Shown: positions 7,348 through 14,963, numbered from the stretch's first letter. The stretch: 31,365 nt of DNA from MB1-2 sp046566065 (GCA_046566065.1 JBKHXK010000029.1:1-31365); one strand, 5' to 3'. The notes: generated by a model not told the origin, from the letters alone. Numbers and translations: made by a program.

Positions 7348-8151
7348 CTACTCGGCTACGTCGCCGGTCTCGGTCTGCTCGGTGGAGACCTCTGCCCAGG
7401 CCGGGCACTGCGACTGGAACGAGCACGACATGCAATACGGCGAGGGGCGCGTGCGCCAGTCGTTGGTCTCGACCGCTCTCGTGACGGCCTTGGCGAGGGC
7501 CCGCATCTGGCGTTCGAAGGCGAGCAGCATGCGCTCGTTCGGGTTGAGTGTGAGCACGACCGGATCCGAGAGATACACGAGTCGGATCTCCTTCGGCATG
7601 ATCCCGTAGGCCCGCCAGCACACCAGCGCGTAGAAGCGGAGGCCGAAGAAGGCGGCGAGCTCGCGCGACTCGCCGGGGACGCGCCCGGTCTTGTAGTCGG
7701 TGAGGACCCACGACCCGTCGCGTCGTTTCTCGAGGCGGTCGATGATGCCCCGAAGCTGGACCTCGCTGAGGTCGTAGGAGATCCACCACTCCAGCTCACT
7801 GGCCTGCAGCAAGCGCGGATCTTCGAGCTTGAAGTAGTTCCGCAGCAGCGTGCGAGCCTCTTTGAGCCAGAGGCTCTCTTCCTCCATGCCCATACCGTTG
7901 GGACGGAACTCCGGGTCCTCACGGACCTGACGCCACAGCGCGTCGAGGAGCTCCTCGGCCCTGTCCGGCGTGCGGGTCTCGGCCCCCTCTGCGAAGAGCC
8001 TCTCGAGCACGGCGTGTATCAGCGAGCCGCGCGCGGCGGCTCCCGAGACCGGCTCAGGGAGGTGGTCGATCTTGCGGAACTTGAAGAGTTGCGGACAGCT
8101 CTTGAAGTCCGTCACAGAAGACGGAGAGAGCTTCAGCGAGATCTCTTCCAT
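7348..8151 (-). CDS. RecB-like PD-(D/E)XK nuclease family protein with probable Fe-S cysteines
   Basis: A 267-residue stand-alone nuclease of the RecB/Cas4/AddB-C-terminal type. Motifs: SSVTDFKSCPQLFKFR near 11-26, RGSLIHAVLERLF near 42-54, GIIDRLE and VLTDYKTGR near 135-158 (the PD-(D/E)XK core), FFGLRFYALV near 166-175 (QxxxY-like helix), and YCMSCSFQSQCP near 241-252. One N-terminal Cys plus three C-terminal Cys match the four-Cys [4Fe-4S] arrangement of Cas4 and AddB, inferred by spacing. The ATG lies six bases after a TAGGGT -10 box, so the mRNA is probably leaderless. No cas gene or helicase is adjacent. Likely role is DNA-end processing or repair. Confidence 0.88.
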   Translation of the reverse strand: MEEISLKLSPSSVTDFKSCPQLFKFRKIDHLPEPVSGAAARGSLIHAVLERLFAEGAETRTPDRAEELLDALWRQVREDPEFRPNGMGMEEESLWLKEARTLLRNYFKLEDPRLLQASELEWWISYDLSEVQLRGIIDRLEKRRDGSWVLTDYKTGRVPGESRELAAFFGLRFYALVCWRAYGIMPKEIRLVYLSDPVVLTLNPNERMLLAFERQMRALAKAVTRAVETNDWRTRPSPYCMSCSFQSQCPAWAEVSTEQTETGDVAE

Positions 8152-8157
8152 CCCCCG

Positions 8158-8163
8158 ACCCTA
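8158..8163 (-). promoter_or_regulatory. -10 box (TAGGGT) for the leaderless nuclease gene
   Basis: TAGGGT on the minus strand ends six bases before the ATG at 8151, with no ribosome site between. No TGTCA element is found at the 11-base distance. Confidence 0.5.
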
Positions 8164-8201
8164 GGGGGGCCAGGGGGGCGAGAGCCGGATTTGGAGCGGT
8201 T

Positions 8202-8999
8202 TTAGAGCTTCGTCAGGAACTCCGCGAGCGCGCCGTTGAAGGCTTCCGGAGCTTCGAGGTTGGAGAGGTGGCCGACGTCCGGGATCACGACCAGTTGGGA
8301 TCCCCCGATGCGCTCGTGCATCGCTCGCGCGGCCTCGGGCGGGGTCACGGCGTCGTTCTCGCCGACGATGATCAGGGTCGGCACGCCGATCCGGGTGAGC
8401 TCATCGGTCGAGTCGGGCCGCTTCTTCATCGCCTCCAGGGCGCCCACGAACCCCGCGGGCGGGTTGTCCATCAGGACGCGTACCTTCTCGACCACGTCTG
8501 GCTTGTTCTCTGTGGTCGAGCCACCGAGGAGAGCGCCCGTGAGCGCCCCGATCAAGTCGTCGCGGCCCCCTGACTCGACCATCTCCTGCTGCTTGGAGCG
8601 TTTCTCGATGCCCTCGGGGGGGTCGGCTTCGGACTTGGTGTCCGCCAGCACGAGCGCCGAGAAGCGGGCCGCGTTGCGACGGAGAAGCTCGAAGGCCAGG
8701 TACCCACCCATCGAGAGACCCAGGAGAACCACCTTGTCGAGACCCAGGTCGTCGAGCAGCGCTTCGACCTGGATGGCCCAGTTCTCCATCGAGTAGAGGT
8801 CGCGGCCCTCGGGCGCGTCCGAGGCCCCGAAGCCGGTGAGGTCCGGCGCGATGAAGCGGAAGCGGTCGCCCAGCGCCTCGATCTGGCCTTCCCACATGGC
8901 GGAGCTCAGCGGGAACGCGTGCAGGGCGAGCACCGGCGCGCCCGATCCGCCGGAGTCCGTGTAGGCGAGCTTCGTTCCGGCGACGTTGATCTCGGGCAT
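8202..8999 (-). CDS. Alpha/beta-fold hydrolase
   Basis: A 265-residue cytosolic alpha/beta hydrolase, with no signal peptide. Catalytic triad candidates are Ser in GLSMGG (about residue 95), Asp in GENDAVTP (about 215) and His in DVGHLSNLE (about 243). The oxyanion region HAFPLSSAMW near 27-36 and FIAPDLTGFGASD near 49-61 are typical of the 3-oxoadipate enol-lactonase / BioH / haloperoxidase-like group. AGGAGG lies about nine bases before the ATG. The substrate cannot be assigned. It sits 38 bases before the stop of the divergent-in-function histidine kinase and reads the same way, so read-through is possible. Confidence 0.88.
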   Translation of the reverse strand: MPEINVAGTKLAYTDSGGSGAPVLALHAFPLSSAMWEGQIEALGDRFRFIAPDLTGFGASDAPEGRDLYSMENWAIQVEALLDDLGLDKVVLLGLSMGGYLAFELLRRNAARFSALVLADTKSEADPPEGIEKRSKQQEMVESGGRDDLIGALTGALLGGSTTENKPDVVEKVRVLMDNPPAGFVGALEAMKKRPDSTDELTRIGVPTLIIVGENDAVTPPEAARAMHERIGGSQLVVIPDVGHLSNLEAPEAFNGALAEFLTKL

Positions 9000-9059
9000 G
9001 GTCGGTGGACCTCCTGGCGCGTGAGAAGGGAGCGGGACGCGCCCGAGGATAGCCGGGGG

Positions 9060-10358
9060 TCAGCCGGAGGCGCCCGCCTCGCCCTTGATCAGGCCGAGAC
9101 GCGGGTGGTTCAGCTTCTCCGTGTCGCAGGGGATGTGGATCGCGAACGTGGTTCCTCGGGACGAGGAGGCGAAGTCGATCCGTCCCCTCATGGAGGTCAC
9201 GAGCTGGCTGACCACGAAGAGGCCGAGGCCCACGCCCTCCTTCCCGGCTGAGGTCTCCTCGATCCGGCTGAAGGCCTCGAACAACTGCGATCGCTTCTCT
9301 ACGGGGATCCCGGGTCCGTCGTCCGAGACCTCGAGCTTGATGCCGTCCTTGACCGCTTGAGCGGTGACCGAGACCCGCGTCCGATCCGGCGTGTACTTGT
9401 ACGCGTTCTCGACGAGGTTGCGCACGAGCTGCGACACGCGCGCGGGGTCCACCTCACACCGCAGCGGCTCCACGAACAACTCGAGTTGGTGAGCGTTGCG
9501 CTTCGAGTCCGCCGCTTCCAGCGCCTGTTTCAAGGTCGGTTCCAACTCGACCCACTGAGGATGTAGCGCGATCTGGCCTGCCTGCAGCTCGTTAGAGATC
9601 ATGAGATCGTCCACGAGCCGCGCCATCTGGTGGGATTGCTGGGCAACCATCTCCAGAAGCTGCTTCCGTTGTTCTTCCTTCAGCCGATCTCCCCGGCGCA
9701 GCAAGGTATCGGTCCCGGTGATGATCGCGGTGAGGGGGCCGCGGATCTCGTGAGAGGTCACGGCGAGGTAGCGATCCTTCAATCGGTCCATCTCGGTCAG
9801 GCGCGCGCTCTGTTTCTCGAACGCCAGCGTTCTGTCGTGCCATCCCTCCGCCATGGTTCCCGCGATGCCGGCTATCAGGAGACCCAGGCCGACCGTGAAG
9901 ACGTAACCGTCTAGGTCGAAAACCCGATCGTGTAGCCGGGCGAAGTGGAGGCTCTGAGGCAGGAAGAAGACGGCTACCGCACCGGCGGCCAGAAGCGCGC
10001 CGCGAAGGCGGTAGCGCAGCGCGGCCTCGAGTGGGATCAAGAAGACCAGGGCCCAGCCGTTGTAGGGGTCTTCGAAAGAGAAGATCCACACGAACGCGAG
10101 GATCACGCCCGTGTCGAGCAGCATGCCGAAGCGGCCGAGCTTCTCGAGGCCCTCCTCGGTTCCGATCCGGGCGAGCAGCCCCCAGATCGTCACGCTGCCG
10201 ATAGCGAAGAGAGCGACGGTGGCCCATGCGATCACCAGGGTCGTCGAGTCTGGGAAGACCGGCTGGATCGCCAGCGAGACCACGCCGAAGAAGACGCCGA
10301 ACCACCGGATGTAGGTCATCCACTGTTCGAGACGACGGAGCTGATCGAGGCCGGTCAC
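9060..10358 (-). CDS. Membrane sensor histidine kinase (orphan)
   Basis: A 432-residue two-component kinase with about six membrane segments in residues 15-170, then a coiled linker and a HisKA/HATPase core. Boxes: H-box TSHEIRGPL with His203, N-box NLVENAYKYTP near 287-297, G1 DDGPGIP near 316-322, G2 GVGLGLFV near 349-356. It has no PAS or HAMP domain that I can see; the membrane part itself is probably the sensor. The start is a GTG at 10358 with an AT-rich GATATATC just upstream and no ribosome site, so it may be leaderless. No response regulator lies nearby, so the partner is elsewhere. A short Gly/Ala-rich tail ends the protein. Confidence 0.93.
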   Translation of the reverse strand: MTGLDQLRRLEQWMTYIRWFGVFFGVVSLAIQPVFPDSTTLVIAWATVALFAIGSVTIWGLLARIGTEEGLEKLGRFGMLLDTGVILAFVWIFSFEDPYNGWALVFLIPLEAALRYRLRGALLAAGAVAVFFLPQSLHFARLHDRVFDLDGYVFTVGLGLLIAGIAGTMAEGWHDRTLAFEKQSARLTEMDRLKDRYLAVTSHEIRGPLTAIITGTDTLLRRGDRLKEEQRKQLLEMVAQQSHQMARLVDDLMISNELQAGQIALHPQWVELEPTLKQALEAADSKRNAHQLELFVEPLRCEVDPARVSQLVRNLVENAYKYTPDRTRVSVTAQAVKDGIKLEVSDDGPGIPVEKRSQLFEAFSRIEETSAGKEGVGLGLFVVSQLVTSMRGRIDFASSSRGTTFAIHIPCDTEKLNHPRLGLIKGEAGASG

Positions 10359-10404
10359 TGTTGATATATCGGCACCCAGCGGGTTCGTTTGAGGGCAACG
10401 TAAA

Positions 10405-10429
10405 GGGCCCCCGGCGACGCCGGGGGCCC
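10405..10429 (-). terminator. Perfect GC hairpin terminator
   Basis: GGGCCCCCGGC pairs with GCCGGGGGCCC over an 11-bp stem with a 3-base loop. On the minus strand it is followed by TTTACG. It lies 20 bases after the stop of the leftward membrane-protein gene (10449). Confidence 0.85.
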
Positions 10430-10448
10430 TGGGGGAAGCTGGTCCGGG

Positions 10449-10757
10449 CTAGGCAGCCTTGACCGTGCGGGTCTCTCGCCTGTGGCCGAGCACCTCGGCC
10501 ACGTGCTCGAACACCTGTGGGGTGGCGTAGCCGGCGGCGGCGATCATCAGGCCCGTGCCCACGTAGCCGAGCATCTCGGAACGTACCTCGATGCCCCAAG
10601 CTGCGAAGAGCGAGAACTCGAGCGCCCAGGCGACGAGAGCGCCGAGAGCGATCGTCAGGATGGACTGGACCTTCGTGAGGTCGACGTACTCGTTGAGCAT
10701 GTCGACGACCTTGAACGTACCGATGCCGAGCAGAACCACGATCCCGAACTCGTACAT
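10449..10757 (-). CDS. Small membrane protein, function unknown
   Basis: A 102-residue protein with three likely membrane segments (about residues 2-20, 33-52 and 62-80) and a short basic C-terminus. Its size and layout resemble small holin-like or channel-like membrane proteins, but no diagnostic motif is seen and I would not assign a function. GGAGG lies seven bases before the ATG. A short inverted repeat (GGACGG...CCGTCC, 10781-10797) lies in its leader, and the long foldable stretch at 10840-10932 lies further upstream. A strong terminator follows. Confidence 0.75.
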   Translation of the reverse strand: MYEFGIVVLLGIGTFKVVDMLNEYVDLTKVQSILTIALGALVAWALEFSLFAAWGIEVRSEMLGYVGTGLMIAAAGYATPQVFEHVAEVLGHRRETRTVKAA

Positions 10758-10839
10758 TTCGTACCTCCGTTGACCCCTTTGGACGGCCGTTCCGTCCGTA
10801 GCAAGGATTTAGACGCCGTCAGCGCGCCTCGGTTACATC

Positions 10840-10932
10840 GCCGGTCGGAGGCCTCGCCGAAGGGGCGATCGGCCGGGTTTGCGTAGGAAAGATGGCCCCT
10901 TCGGGCTATCGACTAGCAAGTCGGCCCAAACC
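10840..10932 (+). ncRNA. Candidate structured RNA in the largest non-coding gap
   Basis: The gap 10758-11053 (296 bases) holds no convincing gene. Part of it folds: GCCGGTCG (10840-10847) with CGATCGGC (10866-10873), enclosing CCTC/GGGG; then GGTTTG (10876-10881) with CAAACC (10927-10932), enclosing two hairpins, GATGGCCC/GGGCTATC (10891-10910) and GACT/AGTC (10911-10922). All three non-Watson-Crick pairs in these stems are G-U wobbles if the + strand is transcribed, and would be A-C mismatches on the minus strand. No riboswitch class is recognised. A hairpin TCCGACGC/GCGTCGGA (about 10979-11005) and a later T6 run follow. GC-rich DNA folds easily, so confidence is low. Confidence 0.3.
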
Positions 10933-11053
10933 ACTATTGCGGCAGGGCGGGGGTCCAGTCGCATTCGCCGCCGCAGCCATCCGACGCACTGCCCGCGCGT
11001 CGGAGACTCCCGCCCTCTTTTTTCTTTCCCGCTGCCGGAGGCTAGAGGAAGGC

Positions 11054-11434
11054 CTAATCCGCGGACCGGACCGTGAAAGAGGTGCGCGCGGCCTCGTGCT
11101 CGTCGAGAGTGAAGACGACGGTGTAATTGCCCGCGTACTCGAACTTCAGGTTGGCCACCTCGTCTTCCAGCTTCTCGACGTGGCTCTCGGTCGCGGCATG
11201 GATCTCGCGCGGGAGGCTTTCGTAGACCGTTCCGCCTCCCATCCCCTCGATCCGCCATTGCTCGGTGTAGGTGCCGGTGTCCTCACCCCAGGCGCGCAGG
11301 ACGAGGAAGACGTTCGCCTCCCCGGGCTCTTCTCTCAACAGGACCTCGTTGTCGAGGCCCGGGTGGACCTTCCCGCCCTGGACGTAGAAGACCTCACGGT
11401 CGACGACCTTCGCGTAGATCAACCTCGCGCCCAC
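11054..11434 (-). CDS. Hypothetical beta-rich cytosolic protein
   Basis: A 126-residue protein without signal peptide or membrane segment. It appears rich in beta strands, ending in NYTVVFTLDEHEAARTSFTVRS, which resembles the last strands of small beta-sandwich domains where a ligand-style 'xVxFxLDGxxxxxxxFxV' pattern is common. I do not recognise the family with confidence; DUF6941-like is one possibility. The GTG start has a strong AAGGAGG five bases upstream, and that ribosome site overlaps the stop codon of the preceding reductase gene (gap of 10 bases), so the two form an operon. Confidence 0.75.
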   Translation of the reverse strand: MGARLIYAKVVDREVFYVQGGKVHPGLDNEVLLREEPGEANVFLVLRAWGEDTGTYTEQWRIEGMGGGTVYESLPREIHAATESHVEKLEDEVANLKFEYAGNYTVVFTLDEHEAARTSFTVRSAD

Positions 11435-11444
11435 TCGTGCCTCC

Positions 11445-12515
11445 TTAGCGTTGTTCGTAGATGTCGACCGCGACCCCGCGCTCTTCGAATTCCTTCTGCC
11501 ACGTCTGGATCCCTACCGCCTGCACCGGTGAGACGACCCCGGGCTCGGACCTTTCCCGCGTCAGCGCCAGCGCCCCGGTGGACAGGAACTGCGCGGTCAA
11601 TCCGTACACATCCGCGCCGCTGATGGCGACGTTGCGCCAGGTGTCTCCGCTGCGGGCCTCGGCCAGGATCGTCCACTTCCCCTGCCTCTGTCGGTCGTTC
11701 GGACCTTCCGGGATCCTGTCGACCGCCGCATGCATCAGCTTCTCGCCACCGGCTCTGCCTGCAAGTCTCAGCAGCGGCAGCCCGACCCGCATGAGGTTGC
11801 GCTGGACCGCATCGCTCGTCACGTAGGTCTCGAGCGTACGGAGGTCCAGGTGAAGGGGGGCGAGCCGGCCTTCGGCGAGAGGAAAACCCACCGCCTGCTT
11901 AGGCCCGAGCGGAGGCGGCATCGGCGACCAGCGTGTGCTCTCGCCCGCCCGGATGGTCTTCGGCCTGCCGTTGGAGATCCAGGTACCTCCTGCGGTCAGG
12001 ATCCCCAGTGCAGACTTAACAGTGCCCCTCGAGCCGACGCTTGGCAGTGCATAGGTGAGCACCAGTTCGGCTTCCGTCATCCCCTCGCAAGCCAGCGTCG
12101 CCGCGCTATCGGCAGGCACCTCGTCGAACCCGAGAGCAGGGGCCATCGTGACGCCGGCAGCCTTCGCCCGGGCGTCGTAGTGCTCGATCAGCCGCTCGAT
12201 GAAGGTGACCTCTCCGGTGGAGTCGACGTAGTGGACCCCGGCCCGGATGGCCGCCTCTGCGGCGGTGTCTCCCAGCTCCACGAAGGGACCCACGCACGTG
12301 ATCAGCACCTTCACGTCGGCCAGCGCGCGCACGAGTCCATCCACGTCGCCGACCGAGACCACCCTGGTTTCCGGAGACCCGCAGCTCTGCGCCAGGCGCT
12401 CGAGCTTCGCCGGGTTCCGCCCGGCGATGGCGAAGTCGGCGCTCCTTGCGGCCAGGGCCTCGGCGGTGAGACGCCCGGTGTAACCGGTGGCGCCGAAGAG
12501 GAGGATGTCGGGCAT
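11445..12515 (-). CDS. Saccharopine dehydrogenase-like NADP-binding protein
   Basis: A 356-residue protein opening with a Rossmann motif (FGATGYTGRLTAEAL, residues 7-21), followed by AGRNPAKLERL and CVGPFVELGDTAAEAAIRAGVHYVDSTGE near 95-122. This is the pattern of the saccharopine-dehydrogenase-like / trans-acting enoyl reductase group, which in actinobacteria acts on lipids such as phthiocerol intermediates. The middle GFDEVPADSAATLA is also typical. Activity is probably NADP(H)-dependent oxidoreduction on a membrane-associated substrate, but this is inferred. The ATG lies six bases after a TAGGGT -10 box. Its promoter is back-to-back with that of the phosphatase gene. Confidence 0.88.
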   Translation of the reverse strand: MPDILLFGATGYTGRLTAEALAARSADFAIAGRNPAKLERLAQSCGSPETRVVSVGDVDGLVRALADVKVLITCVGPFVELGDTAAEAAIRAGVHYVDSTGEVTFIERLIEHYDARAKAAGVTMAPALGFDEVPADSAATLACEGMTEAELVLTYALPSVGSRGTVKSALGILTAGGTWISNGRPKTIRAGESTRWSPMPPPLGPKQAVGFPLAEGRLAPLHLDLRTLETYVTSDAVQRNLMRVGLPLLRLAGRAGGEKLMHAAVDRIPEGPNDRQRQGKWTILAEARSGDTWRNVAISGADVYGLTAQFLSTGALALTRERSEPGVVSPVQAVGIQTWQKEFEERGVAVDIYEQR

Positions 12516-12521
12516 GCGGGC

Positions 12522-12527
12522 ACCCTA
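12522..12527 (-). promoter_or_regulatory. -10 box (TAGGGT) for the leaderless reductase gene
   Basis: TAGGGT on the minus strand, six bases before the ATG at 12515. Only five bases separate it from the opposing -10 box at 12533. Confidence 0.55.
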
Positions 12528-12532
12528 CCCAC

Positions 12533-12538
12533 TAGCCT
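12533..12538 (+). promoter_or_regulatory. -10 box (TAGCCT) for the leaderless phosphatase gene
   Basis: TAGCCT, six bases before the ATG at 12545, no ribosome site. The -35 region of each divergent promoter must lie inside the other gene. Confidence 0.55.
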
Positions 12539-12544
12539 GCTGAC

Positions 12545-13144
12545 ATGAGCGTGACGATCCACCTCGTCAGACATGGAGAGGTCGAGAACCCCAAGGGGGT
12601 CATCTACGGTCGGCTCCCGGGCTATCACCTGTCGGAGCGCGGTCGCAAGCAGGCCGAAGCGGCTGCGGAGCGGCTCGCGAACGCCGACCTCGGCGTGCTG
12701 TGGGCCAGCCCCCTGGAACGAGCGCAGGAGACGGCACAAGCCATCGGAGCGCGGCATCCGGGGATCGAGATCGTCACCGACGAGCGGATCATCGAAAGCG
12801 GGACGACGGTGGAAGGGATCGGGCGCAGCGCCATGGCCTTCCTTCGTTCACCGCGCCATTGGTGGCATTTCCGCAACCCGTGGGGGCCCTCCTGGGGGGA
12901 GAGCTTCAGCGACATCCGAGCGCGGATGATGGCGGCTATCGAGGACGCGGTCGAGCAGGCGGCGGGCAAGGAGGTTGCCGTCGTCTCCCATCAGACCCCG
13001 GTCTTGGTAGCGCGCTTGGCGCTGGCGCGGCGCCGGGTCCCCCCGTGGATGTCGTTCACTCCATGCGGGACGGGGTCCGTCACGTCGCTGGTGGTAGAGG
13101 ACGGGAAGGTGCTACAGGCTTCGTACTTCGCTCCGCCGATCTAA
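12545..13144 (+). CDS. Histidine phosphatase family protein (phosphoglycerate-mutase-like)
   Basis: A 199-residue cytosolic histidine phosphatase. The catalytic RHG motif is LVRHGEVENP near residues 7-16, the second arginine is in WASPLERAQETA near 54-65, and the second catalytic His is in AVVSHQTPVLVARL near 145-158. A GRLPGYHLSERGRKQA segment is typical of the cobC/gpmB-like branch. The substrate is unknown; such proteins act on sugar phosphates, nucleotides or phosphoproteins. The mRNA is probably leaderless. Its stop is only four bases from the stop of the convergent zinc-ribbon gene at 13149. Confidence 0.92.
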   Translation: MSVTIHLVRHGEVENPKGVIYGRLPGYHLSERGRKQAEAAAERLANADLGVLWASPLERAQETAQAIGARHPGIEIVTDERIIESGTTVEGIGRSAMAFLRSPRHWWHFRNPWGPSWGESFSDIRARMMAAIEDAVEQAAGKEVAVVSHQTPVLVARLALARRRVPPWMSFTPCGTGSVTSLVVEDGKVLQASYFAPPI

Positions 13145-13148
13145 GACG

Positions 13149-13298
13149 CTAGTCGGCGGTCTCATCCTTTTCGGGCCGCTTCAGCGAATCGACGGTCTCC
13201 AGCAGGGGCGAGGAGCAGACGGGACACACGGGGGTGTCGTCCGCGTCGATGTAAACCGTTCTCTGGCAGGTGGTGCAGATAGCTTGGATCGTCATCAT
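13149..13298 (-). CDS. Small zinc-ribbon protein (48-49 aa)
   Basis: A short reading frame with two Cys pairs, CTTC near residues 8-11 and CPVC near 25-28, spaced by 13 residues, and a charged tail. This is a rubredoxin/zinc-ribbon-like metal site; the function is unknown. Tandem ATG codons begin it (13298 and 13295). A TACCGT -10 box lies exactly six bases before the second ATG, so the second one (48 residues) may be the real leaderless start. Its promoter region overlaps the promoter of the divergent FAD oxidoreductase. Confidence 0.75.
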   Translation of the reverse strand: MMTIQAICTTCQRTVYIDADDTPVCPVCSSPLLETVDSLKRPEKDETAD

Positions 13299-13301
13299 CC
13301 A

Positions 13302-13307
13302 ACGGTA
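13302..13307 (-). promoter_or_regulatory. -10 box (TACCGT) for the zinc-ribbon gene
   Basis: TACCGT on the minus strand with six bases to the ATG at 13295. It overlaps by two bases the opposing TAGCCT box at 13306-13311. Confidence 0.45.
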
Positions 13308-13311
13308 GCCT
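13306..13311 (+). promoter_or_regulatory. -10 box (TAGCCT) for the FAD oxidoreductase transcript
   Basis: TAGCCT followed after six bases by GTG at 13318, the same geometry as the leaderless genes in the window, but here the GTG opens an 11-codon upstream ORF rather than the enzyme. Confidence 0.45.
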
Positions 13312-13317
13312 GCCTTG

Positions 13318-13353
13318 GTGAACTATTCCATCGCTTCGGGAGGAAAGAGCTGA
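13318..13353 (+). CDS. Possible leaderless upstream ORF (11 codons)
   Basis: GTG AAC TAT TCC ATC GCT TCG GGA GGA AAG AGC TGA encodes MNYSIASGGKS. It begins six bases after a TAGCCT box, contains the GGGAGG ribosome site of the next gene (13338-13343), and its TGA overlaps the proposed CTG start (CTGA at 13350-13353). This would couple translation of the enzyme to the mini-ORF. It may be regulatory or simply a loading device; no evidence for a stable peptide. Confidence 0.35.
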   Translation: MNYSIASGGKS

Positions 13354-14948
13354 ACGGGTCCTACGACGCCATAGTGATCGGAGCCGGCCACAACGGTCTG
13401 GTCTGCGGGTGTTATCTCGCCAGGGCCGGCCTCAAGACCCTCGTCCTCGAGCGCAGTGACCGCATCGGCGGCGCCTGCGTGACCGAAGAGCTCTTCCCCG
13501 GGTTCCGTATCTCGACAGCCTCTTACTCGCTGTCCTTGCTCGTCGACGACGTGGTCAACGAGTTGGGCCTCAAGCTGGACATCCGTCCCAAGGACCCCGA
13601 GTCGTTCTCGCCCTTCTCCGACGGCGGCGGCCTCACCATGTGGCGTGATCCCGCTCGCCGCCGGGAGGCGATCTCGTCGATCTCGAAAGCGGATGCAGAT
13701 GCCTACGACCGCTGGGACGAGCTCTGGCTGGAGGCCGCGCGCGCGTTCCAACCGTTGTTGGCCTATCCGGCGACCCGCAAGCAGGCTCGACGCGCGTTCC
13801 GAAAGTCCGAGGTCGACAGGCTCTTCAAGAAGACGGTGGACGGTTCGATCGCAGATCTGGCCGAGGAGTACTTCGAGTCAGATGTGATGCGCGGGTTGAT
13901 GGCATCGCAGGGCATCATCGGCTCGGCCGCCGGGCCCCGCACCCCGGGGACCGCTTACGTGTATCTGCATCACGCCTTCGGAACCGCCACCGGGGAAACG
14001 GGGGTATGGGGCTTCGTGCGGGGCGGTATGGGAGCGATCACAAGCCAGCTCGCGGACATCTTCCGCGCCGCGGGCGGGGAGATCCGTCTCGAGGCAGAGG
14101 TCGCGTCGGTGAAGGTCGCGGGCAAGCGCCGTACGGGCGGGGTGGTGCTGGCATCGGGAGAAGAGATCGACGCTCCGCTGGTGTGTTCCAACGCCGATCC
14201 CAAGCGAACCTTGAAGATGCTCGGCGACGTGCAGCTGCCTCGTGAGTTTGTCGAGGACATCGAGGTGCTTCCCGTCGGGGGCACGGTGGTGAAGGTCAAC
14301 TGCGCGTTGAGCGGGCTGCCCCGCTTCAAGGGGATGGACGGCGATGGCAGGACGCCCGGTCCGGAGCATCTCGGAACGATCACCGTCGCTCCTTCGATCG
14401 ACTATCTCGAGTCCGCGGCGCGCAGCGCGGCGGAGGGCAACCCCGCCGACCCGATGTTCTGCGAGGCCTGGATCCAGACGGCGTCCGAGCCGGAGCTCGC
14501 TCCGGAGGGCAAGCACACCCTGTCGGTCTTCGCTCAATACGCGCCCTACTCCCTGGCCGAGGGAACCTGGGAGACCCGCCGGGACGAGATCGGGGACATC
14601 GTGCTGGGCACGCTGGAGCGCTATGCGCCAGGGCTGACGGATCTCGTCGAGGATCGCCTGGTCCTCGGCCCCCCCGACCTCGAGGAGCGCTTCGGCCTGA
14701 CCGGCGGGAACATCTTCCACGGAGAGATCCTGCCGGACTGGCTCTTCGAGAAGCGCCCGGCGAACGTCTGGCATCGCCACCGTTCCCCGCTTCCCGGGTT
14801 CTACATGTGCGGCTCCGGCACCCACCCCGGAGGGGGCGTCTGCGGGGCCCCGGGGCGCAACGCCGCCCGGGCCGTGCTCGCCGACCTCACCGCCGACTCG
14901 GGCATCACGATGCCGGCGGCTGCCTCGGTCGGTGACGCAGGGGGATAG
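13350..14948 (+). CDS. FAD-dependent oxidoreductase, phytoene-desaturase / PYROXD2-like
   Basis: A roughly 532-residue NAD(P)/FAD-dependent amine-oxidase-type protein. The N-terminal FAD Rossmann motif is YDAIVIGAGHNGLVCG (starting four residues in), then LVLERSDRIGGACVTEE, and the C-terminal FAD segment is YMCGSGTHPGGGVCGAPGRNAA near 490-511. These match the CrtI/PYROXD2-like group. Start choice is odd: GGGAGG at 13338-13343 points, six bases on, to a CTG at 13350, which begins just before the Rossmann fold as expected. The only conventional in-frame start is TTG 13284, which would overlap the divergent zinc-ribbon gene and adds 22 residues of non-family sequence. The substrate is unknown; no carotenoid genes are near. 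Confidence 0.88.
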   Translation: MNGSYDAIVIGAGHNGLVCGCYLARAGLKTLVLERSDRIGGACVTEELFPGFRISTASYSLSLLVDDVVNELGLKLDIRPKDPESFSPFSDGGGLTMWRDPARRREAISSISKADADAYDRWDELWLEAARAFQPLLAYPATRKQARRAFRKSEVDRLFKKTVDGSIADLAEEYFESDVMRGLMASQGIIGSAAGPRTPGTAYVYLHHAFGTATGETGVWGFVRGGMGAITSQLADIFRAAGGEIRLEAEVASVKVAGKRRTGGVVLASGEEIDAPLVCSNADPKRTLKMLGDVQLPREFVEDIEVLPVGGTVVKVNCALSGLPRFKGMDGDGRTPGPEHLGTITVAPSIDYLESAARSAAEGNPADPMFCEAWIQTASEPELAPEGKHTLSVFAQYAPYSLAEGTWETRRDEIGDIVLGTLERYAPGLTDLVEDRLVLGPPDLEERFGLTGGNIFHGEILPDWLFEKRPANVWHRHRSPLPGFYMCGSGTHPGGGVCGAPGRNAARAVLADLTADSGITMPAAASVGDAGG

Positions 14949-14963
14949 ACCGGCTGCGCCCCG

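Noticed and set aside
10840..10970. A cyclic-di-GMP (GEMM) riboswitch
   Set aside because: The CCCAAACC and AGCAAG parts look faintly similar, but the conserved GGCAAACC, GNRA loop and GACGCAAAGCC segments are absent.
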